DNA of 16,196 nt from Magnetovibrio sp. (GTDB taxonomy: Bacteria; Pseudomonadota; Alphaproteobacteria; Rhodospirillales; Magnetovibrionaceae), in NCBI GenBank assembly GCA_016763895.1, contig JAESSV010000096.1, positions 1 to 16,196 of the forward strand, given 5' to 3'. The notes beneath the pieces were generated by a model that made no database searches, was not told where the DNA came from, and was given only the letters and a program-made list of their open reading frames with translations. Of this stretch, positions 8,666-15,115 are shown one piece after another (positions within the stretch are counted from its first letter, which is position 1; every line of letters begins with the position of its first letter). The position numbers and the translations under genes were made by a program.

Positions 8666-9697
8666 TTAAGCCTTGCCGCGGACAACATCAACCAAACGCG
8701 CAACATGTTCGGGTGGGGTTTGCGGAACGATGCCGTGACCCATGTTAAACACAAACGGTCCTTCGCCGAGGATGTCGATAATCCGCCGGGCTTCTTGGTC
8801 CAATGCTTCACCGCCCGCAACCACCAATAAATTATCAAGGTTGCCCTGAACACAAACATGTTGTTGCAAATGGTCGCGCGCCCATTCCAACGGAACCGTG
8901 TGGTCAAGTCCGACCGCATCGATGCCGGTTTCTTTGACATAACGTTCATACAATTGTCCGGCGCCCCGGGGAAATCCAATGATGGGGGTGTCGGGATGAA
9001 CTGATTTTACATTTTCAACAATTTTAGCCATAGGCTCAATGGCCCACTTGATGAATTGATTTTCACTTAACACACCCGCCCAACTGTCAAAAACTTGCAA
9101 AGCTTCGGCGCCGCGATTGACCTGTTCGATTAAATATTTCGATGTATTGTCCACCAACATGTCGATCAAGGTTTGAAAAAACTCAGGATCTTGATACGCA
9201 ATCGAACGAATTTCTTCATAGGTTTTAGACCCCTTTCCTTCCACCATGTAGGTCGCAACCGTCCAAGGTGCTCCGGAAAATCCGATCAAAGCCGTTGAGT
9301 CCGGAATTTCCGAAGACAATCTGTTAACCGTTTGAAAAACCGGGTCAAGGTGGCTCATAAAATTTTCGGTGCTGAGCGTGCTTTCCAATTCGGCCATATT
9401 TTTGATGGGCTCGAGTTGGGGTCCTTTGCCAGATACAAATTCAACCTTTTGCCCCAGGGCGTCGGGAACCACCAAGATATCGGAAAATAAGATTGCCGCA
9501 TCAAAATCGTAACGGCGCAAAGGCTGTAAGGTGGCCTCCACCGCCAAACCTGGAGAATAGCAAAAATGTAGGAAATTCTTGGATGTGGCACGCACCTTCA
9601 AATATTCAGGAAGATAGCGACCGGCTTGGCGCATCAACCAAATTGGAGGGGTCGTTTGCGGTTCGCCCTTTAAGGCTTTGAGAAAGGTTTTGCTCAC
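8666..9697 (-). CDS. hemE: uroporphyrinogen decarboxylase HemE
   Basis: Cytosolic enzyme that removes four carboxyl groups from uroporphyrinogen III to give coproporphyrinogen III. It is 343 aa, the normal length. Visible are PPIWLMRQAGRYLPEY (substrate-binding RQAGRYLPEY at 23-32), the LFSDILVVPDALG segment with Asp73, GFSGAPWT, GFPRGAG, and the closing FNMGHGIVPQTPPEHV. The start codon is GTG (complement of 9695-9697) with AGGA ten bases upstream; there is no alternative ATG before the active-site motif. It is the first gene of the heme operon, and its 5' side faces the candidate origin, so its promoter must lie inside that origin region, as in Caulobacter. Confidence 0.97.
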   Translation of the reverse strand: MSKTFLKALKGEPQTTPPIWLMRQAGRYLPEYLKVRATSKNFLHFCYSPGLAVEATLQPLRRYDFDAAILFSDILVVPDALGQKVEFVSGKGPQLEPIKNMAELESTLSTENFMSHLDPVFQTVNRLSSEIPDSTALIGFSGAPWTVATYMVEGKGSKTYEEIRSIAYQDPEFFQTLIDMLVDNTSKYLIEQVNRGAEALQVFDSWAGVLSENQFIKWAIEPMAKIVENVKSVHPDTPIIGFPRGAGQLYERYVKETGIDAVGLDHTVPLEWARDHLQQHVCVQGNLDNLLVVAGGEALDQEARRIIDILGEGPFVFNMGHGIVPQTPPEHVARLVDVVRGKA

Positions 9698-9724
9698 GTT
9701 TTTTCGATCCTGATTTCCAAAGAG

Positions 9725-9733
9725 TTATTCACC
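9725..9733 (+). promoter_or_regulatory. DnaA box-like site
   Basis: TTATTCACC matches the DnaA box TTATNCACA in 8 of 9 positions. It lies near the hemE start, 10 bp before the AT-rich tract. Confidence 0.5.
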
Positions 9734-9796
9734 GATTTCGTCCTATAACAAACAATATTTTATTATAAAGTTAAAGGGTTGTTGTTGTTGTTGTAA

Positions 9797-9805
9797 GGTG
9801 GATAA
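9797..9805 (-). promoter_or_regulatory. DnaA box-like site
   Basis: On the minus strand this reads TTATCCACC, 8 of 9 to the strong box TTATCCACA. It follows the GTT triplet run by four bases. Confidence 0.55.
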
Positions 9806-9840
9806 CGGGGATTATTTTTTGTACCGCAGTTGTTCCGTCT

Positions 9841-9849
9841 TCATACACA
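9841..9849 (+). promoter_or_regulatory. weak DnaA box-like site
   Basis: TCATACACA matches TTATNCACA in 8 of 9 positions. It is in the middle of the intergenic region. Confidence 0.4.
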
Positions 9850-9997
9850 GGTTGTCTTAACCTTTTAACAAGCTGTTGAAATCTCCTTGATCAATGGAAT
9901 TTAAGTCTTATTTGTGAAGGGCTTATAAAATTGGAAGTGCTTGTGGAAACTGGGGAGCCTTTTAAATAATAATTCTTTTTGTCACCTTTTCCGTCCC

Positions 9998-10006
9998 TGT
10001 GCAGAA
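9998..10006 (-). promoter_or_regulatory. weak DnaA box-like site
   Basis: On the minus strand this reads TTCTGCACA, 8 of 9 to TTATNCACA, with the mismatch in the third position. Confidence 0.35.
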
Positions 10007-10045
10007 TGTTGTACACTGGGGGCTAGCAATCTCATAACTAGCCTC

Positions 10046-10054
10046 TTATCCAGA
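10046..10054 (+). promoter_or_regulatory. DnaA box-like site inside a hairpin
   Basis: TTATCCAGA differs from the strong box TTATCCACA at one position. It forms one arm and the loop of the inverted repeat CTTATCC-AGA-GGGTAAG (10045-10061). Confidence 0.45.
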
Positions 10055-10085
10055 GGGTAAGTTAGCTTTTTAGAAGTTATTCTTT

Positions 10086-10094
10086 TTATTCACA
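10086..10094 (+). promoter_or_regulatory. DnaA box (full match to TTATNCACA)
   Basis: TTATTCACA is a complete match to the relaxed DnaA box consensus. It is 51 bp before the DUF299 start and is the best single DnaA site in the region. Confidence 0.6.
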
Positions 10095-10145
10095 TTTTAT
10101 ACCGTTCCTTTGAGCGGGCAAAATAGACCAAAAAATAGGTTTTAA

Positions 10146-10964
10146 ATGACGTCAATTGTACTGCATAAAATTTCGGATGCCACCGGGCATACATTGGATA
10201 TCGTATCCCGAGCCTGCATGGCTCAATTCGCCGACGTCAACGTTACCGAAAAACGTTGGACCATGGTTCACAGCCATGATTTGGTGGCGAAAGTCCTTGA
10301 AGGCATTAAGAAAGCTCCCGGTTTTGTGATTTTTACAGTTGTCGATGATGAACTCAGTGAACAGCTGATTTTAGGCTGCAAAAAACTTAAGGTGCCGTGC
10401 ATTGATTTGTTAAATCCTGTTTTGTCTCAAATGGGCAATTATTTAGGGCTGGTGCGGGATTCTAGGCCTGGGTCCCAACACGTTATGGATGGGGATTATT
10501 ATGCAAAAATTGATGCTTTGCATTATGTTCTTGCCCATGATGAAGGCCAATCTTTAGGCGATATTGACGATGCTGATATTGTTTTGGTGGGCGTTTCTCG
10601 GACCACCAAAACCCCCACCAGTATATTTTTGGCCAATCGCGGTTTTAAAACGGCCAACGTGCCGTATGTGCCTGGCATGGAATTGCCCCAAGAAGTCTTA
10701 ACAGCCAAACGCCCCTTAATCATAGGCGTCACCAAAGACCCGCAACGTTTGGTGCACATCCGCCTGCAACGGATCGAATTACAAGGTCTTTTGGAAGAAA
10801 CGGATTATACGGATATAGAAGCCGTCACCGCCGAAATCATTGAGGCTCGTGAGGTTTGTGAACGTCAAGAGTGGCCGATTTTGGACGTGACAAAAAAATC
10901 CGTCGAAGAAACCGCCGATACCATTATTCAAATGCTCAATACGCGTTTAGACGGAGTTGTTTAA
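10146..10964 (+). CDS. DUF299 kinase/pyrophosphorylase (PPDK / PEP synthase regulatory protein, PpsR-like)
   Basis: Bifunctional ADP-dependent kinase and Pi-dependent pyrophosphorylase that switches pyruvate phosphate dikinase or PEP synthase off and on by threonine phosphorylation. It has 272 aa, the normal length. Seen are the N-terminal SDATGHTLD motif (10-18), the VPCIDLLNPVL segment, and the P-loop-like GVSRTTKTPTS (149-159), then IGVTKDPQRL. Which of the two target enzymes it controls cannot be told without the rest of the genome; alphaproteobacteria more often have PPDK. It is the homologue of the gene (Rickettsia RP001) that flanks the Caulobacter origin. aroE starts 2 bp after its stop. 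A short AGG lies 8 bases before the ATG. Confidence 0.93.
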   Translation: MTSIVLHKISDATGHTLDIVSRACMAQFADVNVTEKRWTMVHSHDLVAKVLEGIKKAPGFVIFTVVDDELSEQLILGCKKLKVPCIDLLNPVLSQMGNYLGLVRDSRPGSQHVMDGDYYAKIDALHYVLAHDEGQSLGDIDDADIVLVGVSRTTKTPTSIFLANRGFKTANVPYVPGMELPQEVLTAKRPLIIGVTKDPQRLVHIRLQRIELQGLLEETDYTDIEAVTAEIIEAREVCERQEWPILDVTKKSVEETADTIIQMLNTRLDGVV

Positions 10965-10966
10965 GT

Positions 10967-11833
10967 ATGGTTGACGCAAAAAAATTGCAAACGCCCTTGC
11001 GGGCGGGTGTTATGGGTTGGCCCGTGGATCATTCGTTGTCCCCCAAGGTACATGGATTTTGGTTGCGGCAATTTGGCCTCGCGGGGGACTACATACGTAT
11101 TCCCGTAAAGCCGCAAGATTTCTGTGACCGCCTAAAAAATTTGAAAAAAGATGGTTTCATAGGGGGGAATGTAACCGTTCCCCACAAACAAACGGCTTTG
11201 GCCCAAGTTGATGAAGCCGACCCTCTTGCCCAACGCATTGGCGCCGTGAATACGATTATTGTACGCGAAGACGGCACATTATATGGTTTAAATACCGATG
11301 GCTTTGGATTTTTAGAAAATTTATACCAAGGTCATGCAACGTTTAAGGCCAAGACCGGCCCGGCGGTCATTTTGGGTGCGGGCGGTGCTGCGCGGGCGGT
11401 GATCGTTGCCTTGCTTGAAGCCGGCGCCCCTGAGATCCGTTTGTTAAATCGCACCAAGGCGCGCGCAAATCAATTGGCAGAAGAATTTTCCGGCCTGGGA
11501 TCAGGTAAAATTATCGTTGGAGAATGGGACAATCGTAGCGATTATCTAAACGACGCGAATTTGCTCGTAAACACCACCACCCTGGGCATGAAGGGTCAAC
11601 AGCCGTTAACGATAGATTTAGAAGTGTTGCCCAAAACTGCCCTCGTCAACGATATTGTCTATGTGCCGTTGGAAACCGATTTATTAGCCCGCGCCCGGGC
11701 GCGAGGAAACCCAGTGGTGGATGGTTTGGGGATGTTGTTGCATCAAGCCCGTCCCGGCTTTGAGGCATGGTTTGGACGGATGCCAGACGTATCGGATGCG
11801 CTGCGCGCGTTTGTCTTGTCTGAGCAAAGTTAA
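10967..11833 (+). CDS. aroE: shikimate dehydrogenase (NADP+)
   Basis: Reduces 3-dehydroshikimate to shikimate in the aromatic amino-acid pathway. It has 288 aa. The N-terminal substrate domain has GWPVDHSLSPKVHG, GNVTVPHK with catalytic Lys74, GAVNTI and NTDGFGF with Asp111. The NADP domain has GAGGAARAV (137-145) and the NRT motif. The protein ends with the DGLGMLLHQA helix that closes the substrate site. The ATG at 10967 has GGAG ten bases upstream inside the end of the DUF299 gene. The frame is open further up to 10871, but that part overlaps the DUF299 gene and is not AroE-like. Its stop overlaps the coaE start by one base (TAATG), indicating coupling. Confidence 0.96.
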   Translation: MVDAKKLQTPLRAGVMGWPVDHSLSPKVHGFWLRQFGLAGDYIRIPVKPQDFCDRLKNLKKDGFIGGNVTVPHKQTALAQVDEADPLAQRIGAVNTIIVREDGTLYGLNTDGFGFLENLYQGHATFKAKTGPAVILGAGGAARAVIVALLEAGAPEIRLLNRTKARANQLAEEFSGLGSGKIIVGEWDNRSDYLNDANLLVNTTTLGMKGQQPLTIDLEVLPKTALVNDIVYVPLETDLLARARARGNPVVDGLGMLLHQARPGFEAWFGRMPDVSDALRAFVLSEQS

Positions 11834-12468
11834 TGTACGTTTTAGGCCTGACCGGGTCCATCACCATGGGAAAAAGCTGGGGCGTTCAATGTTTTCGTCA
11901 TCTCAATATTCCGGTTCATGATTCCGATGCTTGTGTTCATGCGTTGTTGGGACCGGGGGGCGCGGCGGTCCAAGATATATTGGATGTTTTCCCCGGTGTT
12001 GAAAATGATATCGGCGGCATAAACCGCTCAAAACTATCGGATAGCGTTTTTGCCCATGAGGCCGAACTGGCCTTGTTGGAACACATCCTTCACCCCCGGG
12101 TTCATGCGGCTCAACATCAGTTTCTCGCCAAACATGCGCGGTTACAAACCAAAGTCGTGGTTTTGGATATCCCGTTATTATTCGAAACACGCGCTCAAAG
12201 TCGGGTTGATGGCATTCTGGTGATGTCGGCTCCGGTGGATTTGCAATATTGTCGTGCTCTGGCTCGCCCCCATATGACTTTAGACAAATTACATGCCATT
12301 ATGGCCCGTCAAATGCCCGATGCTTTAAAATGTTTTGGCGCTGATTTTGTGGTGCAAACGGGTCTGAGCCGTGGCAAAAGTCTGCGCAAAATTAAAGATA
12401 TTTTAGGCCAACTTAAAACAAAACAGGGTAAAGTCTGGCAACCCAATTGGTCAAAAGGCAAATATTGA
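11833..12468 (+). CDS. coaE: dephospho-CoA kinase
   Basis: Phosphorylates the 3'-OH of the dephospho-CoA ribose, the last step of coenzyme A synthesis. It is 211 aa. The P-loop reads GLTGSITMGKSW; the Walker A pattern GxxxxGKS is kept, but the family usually has Gly where this has Thr, and Thr/Ser where this has Trp. Other matches are VHDSDACVH, LLEHILHPRV, VLDIPLLFET and ARQMPDALK. Position between aroE and dnaQ is a common alphaproteobacterial arrangement. It overlaps aroE by one base and dnaQ by one base (TGATG). The C-terminal part (KCFGADFVVQTGLSRGKSLR) is more divergent than usual from the KRARADFV type seen elsewhere. I consider it functional, with some doubt. Confidence 0.9.
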   Translation: MYVLGLTGSITMGKSWGVQCFRHLNIPVHDSDACVHALLGPGGAAVQDILDVFPGVENDIGGINRSKLSDSVFAHEAELALLEHILHPRVHAAQHQFLAKHARLQTKVVVLDIPLLFETRAQSRVDGILVMSAPVDLQYCRALARPHMTLDKLHAIMARQMPDALKCFGADFVVQTGLSRGKSLRKIKDILGQLKTKQGKVWQPNWSKGKY

Positions 12469-13160
12469 TGCGCGAAATTTCTTTAGATACGGAAACCACA
12501 GGCCTAAATCCCAAAGGGGGCGATCGTGTGGTCGAAATTGGGTGTGTGGAAATGATCAACCAAATTGCGACAGAAAACGTTTTTCACGTTTATATTAATC
12601 CCGAACGTGATATGCCCGCAGGTGCCTTTAAGATCCACGGTCTGTCCGAAGAATTTCTACGTGGCCACGATGTTTTTGCCAAAATTGCCGATGATTTTTT
12701 GGCCTTCATCGGGGATGATCCGTTGGTTATTCATAACGCCCAGTTTGATATAGGCTTTTTAAATGCTGAATTAAAACGCTTGGGGCAAACGCCATTGGCA
12801 ATGTCGCGAACCATCGACACGGTGCCCATGGCGCGTAAAAAGTTTCCCGGTGCCCAAGCCAACCTCGATGCTCTTTGTCGTCGGTTCGGAATTGATAATT
12901 CAAATCGTGAATTACATGGTGCCCTTTTGGACGCCGAATTGTTGGCCGAGGTTTATCTTGAACTTAACGGTGGGCGGCAAACAGGTTTGGGTTTGGGAGA
13001 AGACGACCCACAAGACCTATGTGCCGATGAACCCCAAGCAAAAGAAGGCCTTAAAGGTAAGATCAAACGAGAAACCCGCACGTTTCATCCCTCAGCAGAA
13101 GAATGTGAACGTCACGAGACATTTCTAAAAGCGCTCAGTGATCCGATTTGGCACGCTTAA
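12468..13160 (+). CDS. dnaQ: DNA polymerase III epsilon subunit (3'-5' exonuclease)
   Basis: Proofreading subunit of the replicative polymerase core. It has 230 aa. The DEDDh exonuclease motifs are complete: Exo I DTETTGL (Asp7, Glu9), Exo II HNAQFDIGFLN (Asp94), Exo III LHGALLDAELL (His150, Asp155). The C-terminal tail, from about residue 170, is the polymerase-alpha-binding part expected for DnaQ rather than a stand-alone exonuclease. The ATG at 12468 overlaps the coaE stop (TGATG) and has AAGG nine bases upstream; an ATG at 12447 in the same frame would add seven residues before the exonuclease core and is less likely. It is the last gene of the operon, with a terminator 2-30 bp beyond. 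Confidence 0.96.
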   Translation: MREISLDTETTGLNPKGGDRVVEIGCVEMINQIATENVFHVYINPERDMPAGAFKIHGLSEEFLRGHDVFAKIADDFLAFIGDDPLVIHNAQFDIGFLNAELKRLGQTPLAMSRTIDTVPMARKKFPGAQANLDALCRRFGIDNSNRELHGALLDAELLAEVYLELNGGRQTGLGLGEDDPQDLCADEPQAKEGLKGKIKRETRTFHPSAEECERHETFLKALSDPIWHA

Positions 13161-13162
13161 AT

Positions 13163-13193
13163 AAAAAAGCGCCCCCGATGTGGGGACGCTTTT
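13163..13193. terminator. bidirectional rho-independent terminator between dnaQ and secB
   Basis: The stem pairs AAAAGCG (13165-13171) with CGCTTTT (13187-13193), then after one C/A mismatch CCCC (13173-13176) with GGGG (13182-13185) around the loop GATGT. T runs follow on both strands (six T on the minus strand, four on the plus). It lies between converging dnaQ and secB. Confidence 0.9.
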
Positions 13194-13217
13194 AAAATCG
13201 GAACACCATTGGTTCTT

Positions 13218-13733
13218 TTAGTTGATGGTTTCGTCGCCTTTGGTTTCGCCAGCTTCTTTTTGTTGCATATTGGCCTGATACATCCCTGCGAAATCAATAG
13301 GTTGCAAGAACAAAGGCACAAACCCGCCATCGCGGGTTGCGTCTGAAACCAGATTGCGTGCATAGGGAAACAAAAGCCGCGGACATTCGATCAACAACAC
13401 GGCACTTAAATGTTCTGCGGGAACGTTCAACGTAAAGACGCCGGCGTATTGCAATTCCAAAATGAAGCCAACTTTGCCGTCGACTTTTAATTCAGCTTTG
13501 ATGTCTAAAACAACTTCATATAAATTCAGATTTTCATCGCCTTCAAGCTTTGAAGCATTGACATCAACGTTCACGCTTACATCGGGTTGAGCATTTTGCA
13601 AATCTGATAAAATCCCAGGAGAATTAGGGGATTCGAAAGATAAATCTTTAATGTATTGGCCATTAATGATGAGGGGTTGTTGGGGTTGTTCTTGTTGAGG
13701 TTGTTCTGGAGCTGATTCAGTCTTTTTGGTCAT
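13218..13733 (-). CDS. secB: protein-export chaperone SecB
   Basis: Cytosolic tetrameric chaperone that keeps preproteins unfolded and hands them to SecA. It has 171 aa. It begins with a Gln/Pro-rich low-complexity tail (residues 8-20) of the sort common in alphaproteobacterial SecB. The core reads INGQYIKDLSFESPNSP, DVNVDVNAS-like strands, LNLYEVVLDIKAEL, YAGVFTL, and the very typical LIECPRLLFPYARNLVSDATRDGGF followed by PLFLQPIDFAGMY. The ATG at 13731-13733 has AAGGA eight bases upstream. It lies 52 bp downstream of fxsA on the same strand and shares the terminator with dnaQ. Confidence 0.96.
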   Translation of the reverse strand: MTKKTESAPEQPQQEQPQQPLIINGQYIKDLSFESPNSPGILSDLQNAQPDVSVNVDVNASKLEGDENLNLYEVVLDIKAELKVDGKVGFILELQYAGVFTLNVPAEHLSAVLLIECPRLLFPYARNLVSDATRDGGFVPLFLQPIDFAGMYQANMQQKEAGETKGDETIN

Positions 13734-13785
13734 AAAGCAATCCTTTTAAGAAAATATAGTCATTTCGCTATCATGAAAATTAGAT

Positions 13786-14301
13786 TTAGTCCAACGTGTT
13801 GTCATCTTTAGACAAAGATTTCCCAGATTTCTCACCTTTATCTGGCTTATCGGGGGTTATATCTTGCCAATCCCCGTCGATGACGTCATCAGGTGATGGA
13901 GACGGCGGATTTTTGGTTGGGCCCGAAAAATCAGTGTGGCTTTGTTGAAATTGAACACGCTTGGTTAAATACTTTCGCAACTGGTCGCGCAGGGGCGGCA
14001 CAAATAATAAAAATCCAATGCTGTCGGTGAAAAAACCCGGCGTTAAGAGTAAGGCCCCTGCGGCCAAAAGACAAAACCCATCGAACACGGGCGCCAAGGG
14101 CAGTTCCCCGGCATTGAGACTATTCTGCAATCGATTAAGGGCGTTTAGCCCTTGAAGTCTCAACAAAGTTGTGCCCGCAATGGCTGTAATAATGACAACG
14201 GAAATGGTGGGCCACATGCCCATAATTTCACCCACCTGAATAAACAGGCCGATTTCGATAAGGGGTATTGCGATAAACGCAATGAGAATGATCAATCCCA
14301 T
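13786..14301 (-). CDS. fxsA: FxsA family membrane protein
   Basis: Small inner-membrane protein; E. coli FxsA, when overproduced, suppresses F-plasmid exclusion of phage T7, and its normal role is unclear. It has 171 aa. Predicted membrane segments are at about 2-22, 27-47 and 72-100, the last containing the family pattern AGALLLTPGFFTDSIGFLLFVPPLR. The charged cytoplasmic tail has the conserved VIDGDWQDI motif and ends in a Lys/Asp-rich stretch. The start is set at 14301, where the conserved first membrane helix begins and AAGGA lies six bases upstream; an in-frame ATG at 14352 adds 17 residues that overlap the divergent promoter region. It is paired with secB and divergent from the Tim44-like gene. 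Confidence 0.93.
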   Translation of the reverse strand: MGLIILIAFIAIPLIEIGLFIQVGEIMGMWPTISVVIITAIAGTTLLRLQGLNALNRLQNSLNAGELPLAPVFDGFCLLAAGALLLTPGFFTDSIGFLLFVPPLRDQLRKYLTKRVQFQQSHTDFSGPTKNPPSPSPDDVIDGDWQDITPDKPDKGEKSGKSLSKDDNTLD

Positions 14302-14400
14302 AATAATCCTTATGCCTTGCCCTGAGTGCAGCTTAGGCCTATCTAATACCAAGAAGGATGCATCCTGACCACTGTCAAACTGAAAATAACGGACCTAAAA
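14302..14400 (+). promoter_or_regulatory. divergent fxsA/Tim44-like promoter region with a 12-bp palindrome
   Basis: This 99-bp gap must carry the promoters of two divergent units. On the plus strand TTGCCC (14317-14322) and TATCTA (14340-14345) are 17 bp apart, a weak sigma-70-like pair. A perfect palindrome AGGATGCATCCT (14355-14366) lies about ten bases beyond, near where transcription would begin. It could be an operator, but nothing in the sequence names the regulator. Confidence 0.3.
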
Positions 14401-15105
14401 ATGCAAATTTTCGACATTATTCTTATGGCCTTGATTGTAATTTTCCTCGTTTTGCGCTTGCGCGGGGCTTTGGGCCGTCGAGATGGATTTGATGGCAATA
14501 ACGAAAAAAATTCTCAAAATCGCAGCCAAAATGAACGGTCTCGTTCTGCTGAAGACGACAATGTAATTGCCTTACCCGGCGCCCGCACCCCTGATGGCGA
14601 AAAAGATCAAGTTGAAAACGAAGCCGACGCGGACGCGGAACAATACGAAGGCCCATTGGCGGATGGCATCAAAGCCATTCAAAAAGCCGACGCCGAATTT
14701 CGCTCCAAGGATTTCCTGGACGGAGCTAATTGCGCTTTTGAAATGATTTTGAACGCCTATGCGGCGGGTGATGTGAAAACCCTTAAGCCGTTGTTGAGTG
14801 CCGAAGTGTATAGCGGCTTTGCCGGAGCCATCGCAGATCGCGAAACGCGGGGTCAAACGTTGCAAGAAACCTTGGTCGGGATCGGCAAAACGGAATTGGT
14901 TGAAGCCGATATGGACGGACGCGATGCTCAAGTCACCGTAAAATTTGTATCTGAACAAATCAGCGCCTTGATCGACAGCGAAGGTAAAGTTATCGAAGGG
15001 GATCCAACCAAGGTGATCAGCGCCACTGATTTTTGGACCTTCGCGCGGTCGACAAAATCACGCAATCCAAACTGGATTTTGGTTGGTACTGGCGCTTTGT
15101 CATAG
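14401..15105 (+). CDS. timA: Tim44/TimA-like inner-membrane-anchored protein
   Basis: It has 234 aa with a single N-terminal membrane anchor (about 4-22, FDIILMALIVIFLVLRLRG), a polar Asn/Gln/Ser/Glu-rich linker (about 30-75), and a Tim44-like domain (about 95-232). That domain is recognised by ILNAYAAGDVKTLKPLLSAEVYSGF, by AQVTVKFVSEQISAL and by the closing FWTFARSTKSRNPNWILV. Mitochondrial Tim44 recruits the import motor; the bacterial relatives are thought to act as adaptors at the membrane, but the partner is not established. GGAC lies eight bases before the ATG. The lytic transglycosylase gene follows 10 bp after its stop, so the two are probably co-transcribed. Confidence 0.9.
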   Translation: MQIFDIILMALIVIFLVLRLRGALGRRDGFDGNNEKNSQNRSQNERSRSAEDDNVIALPGARTPDGEKDQVENEADADAEQYEGPLADGIKAIQKADAEFRSKDFLDGANCAFEMILNAYAAGDVKTLKPLLSAEVYSGFAGAIADRETRGQTLQETLVGIGKTELVEADMDGRDAQVTVKFVSEQISALIDSEGKVIEGDPTKVISATDFWTFARSTKSRNPNWILVGTGALS

Positions 15106-15115
15106 GGGCTTAAGG

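Larger units (their letters stand above)
9698..10145. other. candidate chromosomal replication origin (oriC), hemE-DUF299 intergenic region
   Basis: A gene-free stretch of 448 bp between divergent hemE and the DUF299 gene, the position of the known origin in Caulobacter. It holds an AT-rich tract at 9744-9775 (3 G/C in 32 bp) that could be the unwinding element, and a (GTT)5 run at 9778-9792. It also holds DnaA-box-like 9-mers (TTATNCACA) at 9725, 9797 (minus), 9841, 9998 (minus), 10046 and 10086, the last being a full match. Weaker 7/9 sites lie at 9942-9950 and 10009-10017. Two overlapping inverted repeats lie at 10019-10067. The octamer AGTTATTC occurs at both ends (9723-9730 and 10075-10082). 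Promoters for hemE and the DUF299 gene must also be here, but I cannot place them. No clear TTAA-N7-TTAA CtrA site was found. Confidence 0.82.

Noticed and set aside
8659..8979. Open frame of 106 aa inside hemE, and similar 146-aa frame inside hemH (7687-8127)
   Set aside because: They are alternative-frame shadows on the same strand as strongly recognised genes, with no family match.
9857..9868. Possible CtrA site (TTAA...TTAA) in the origin
   Set aside because: The two TTAA halves are only 4 bp apart, whereas the CtrA motif needs 7; treated as chance in AT-rich DNA.
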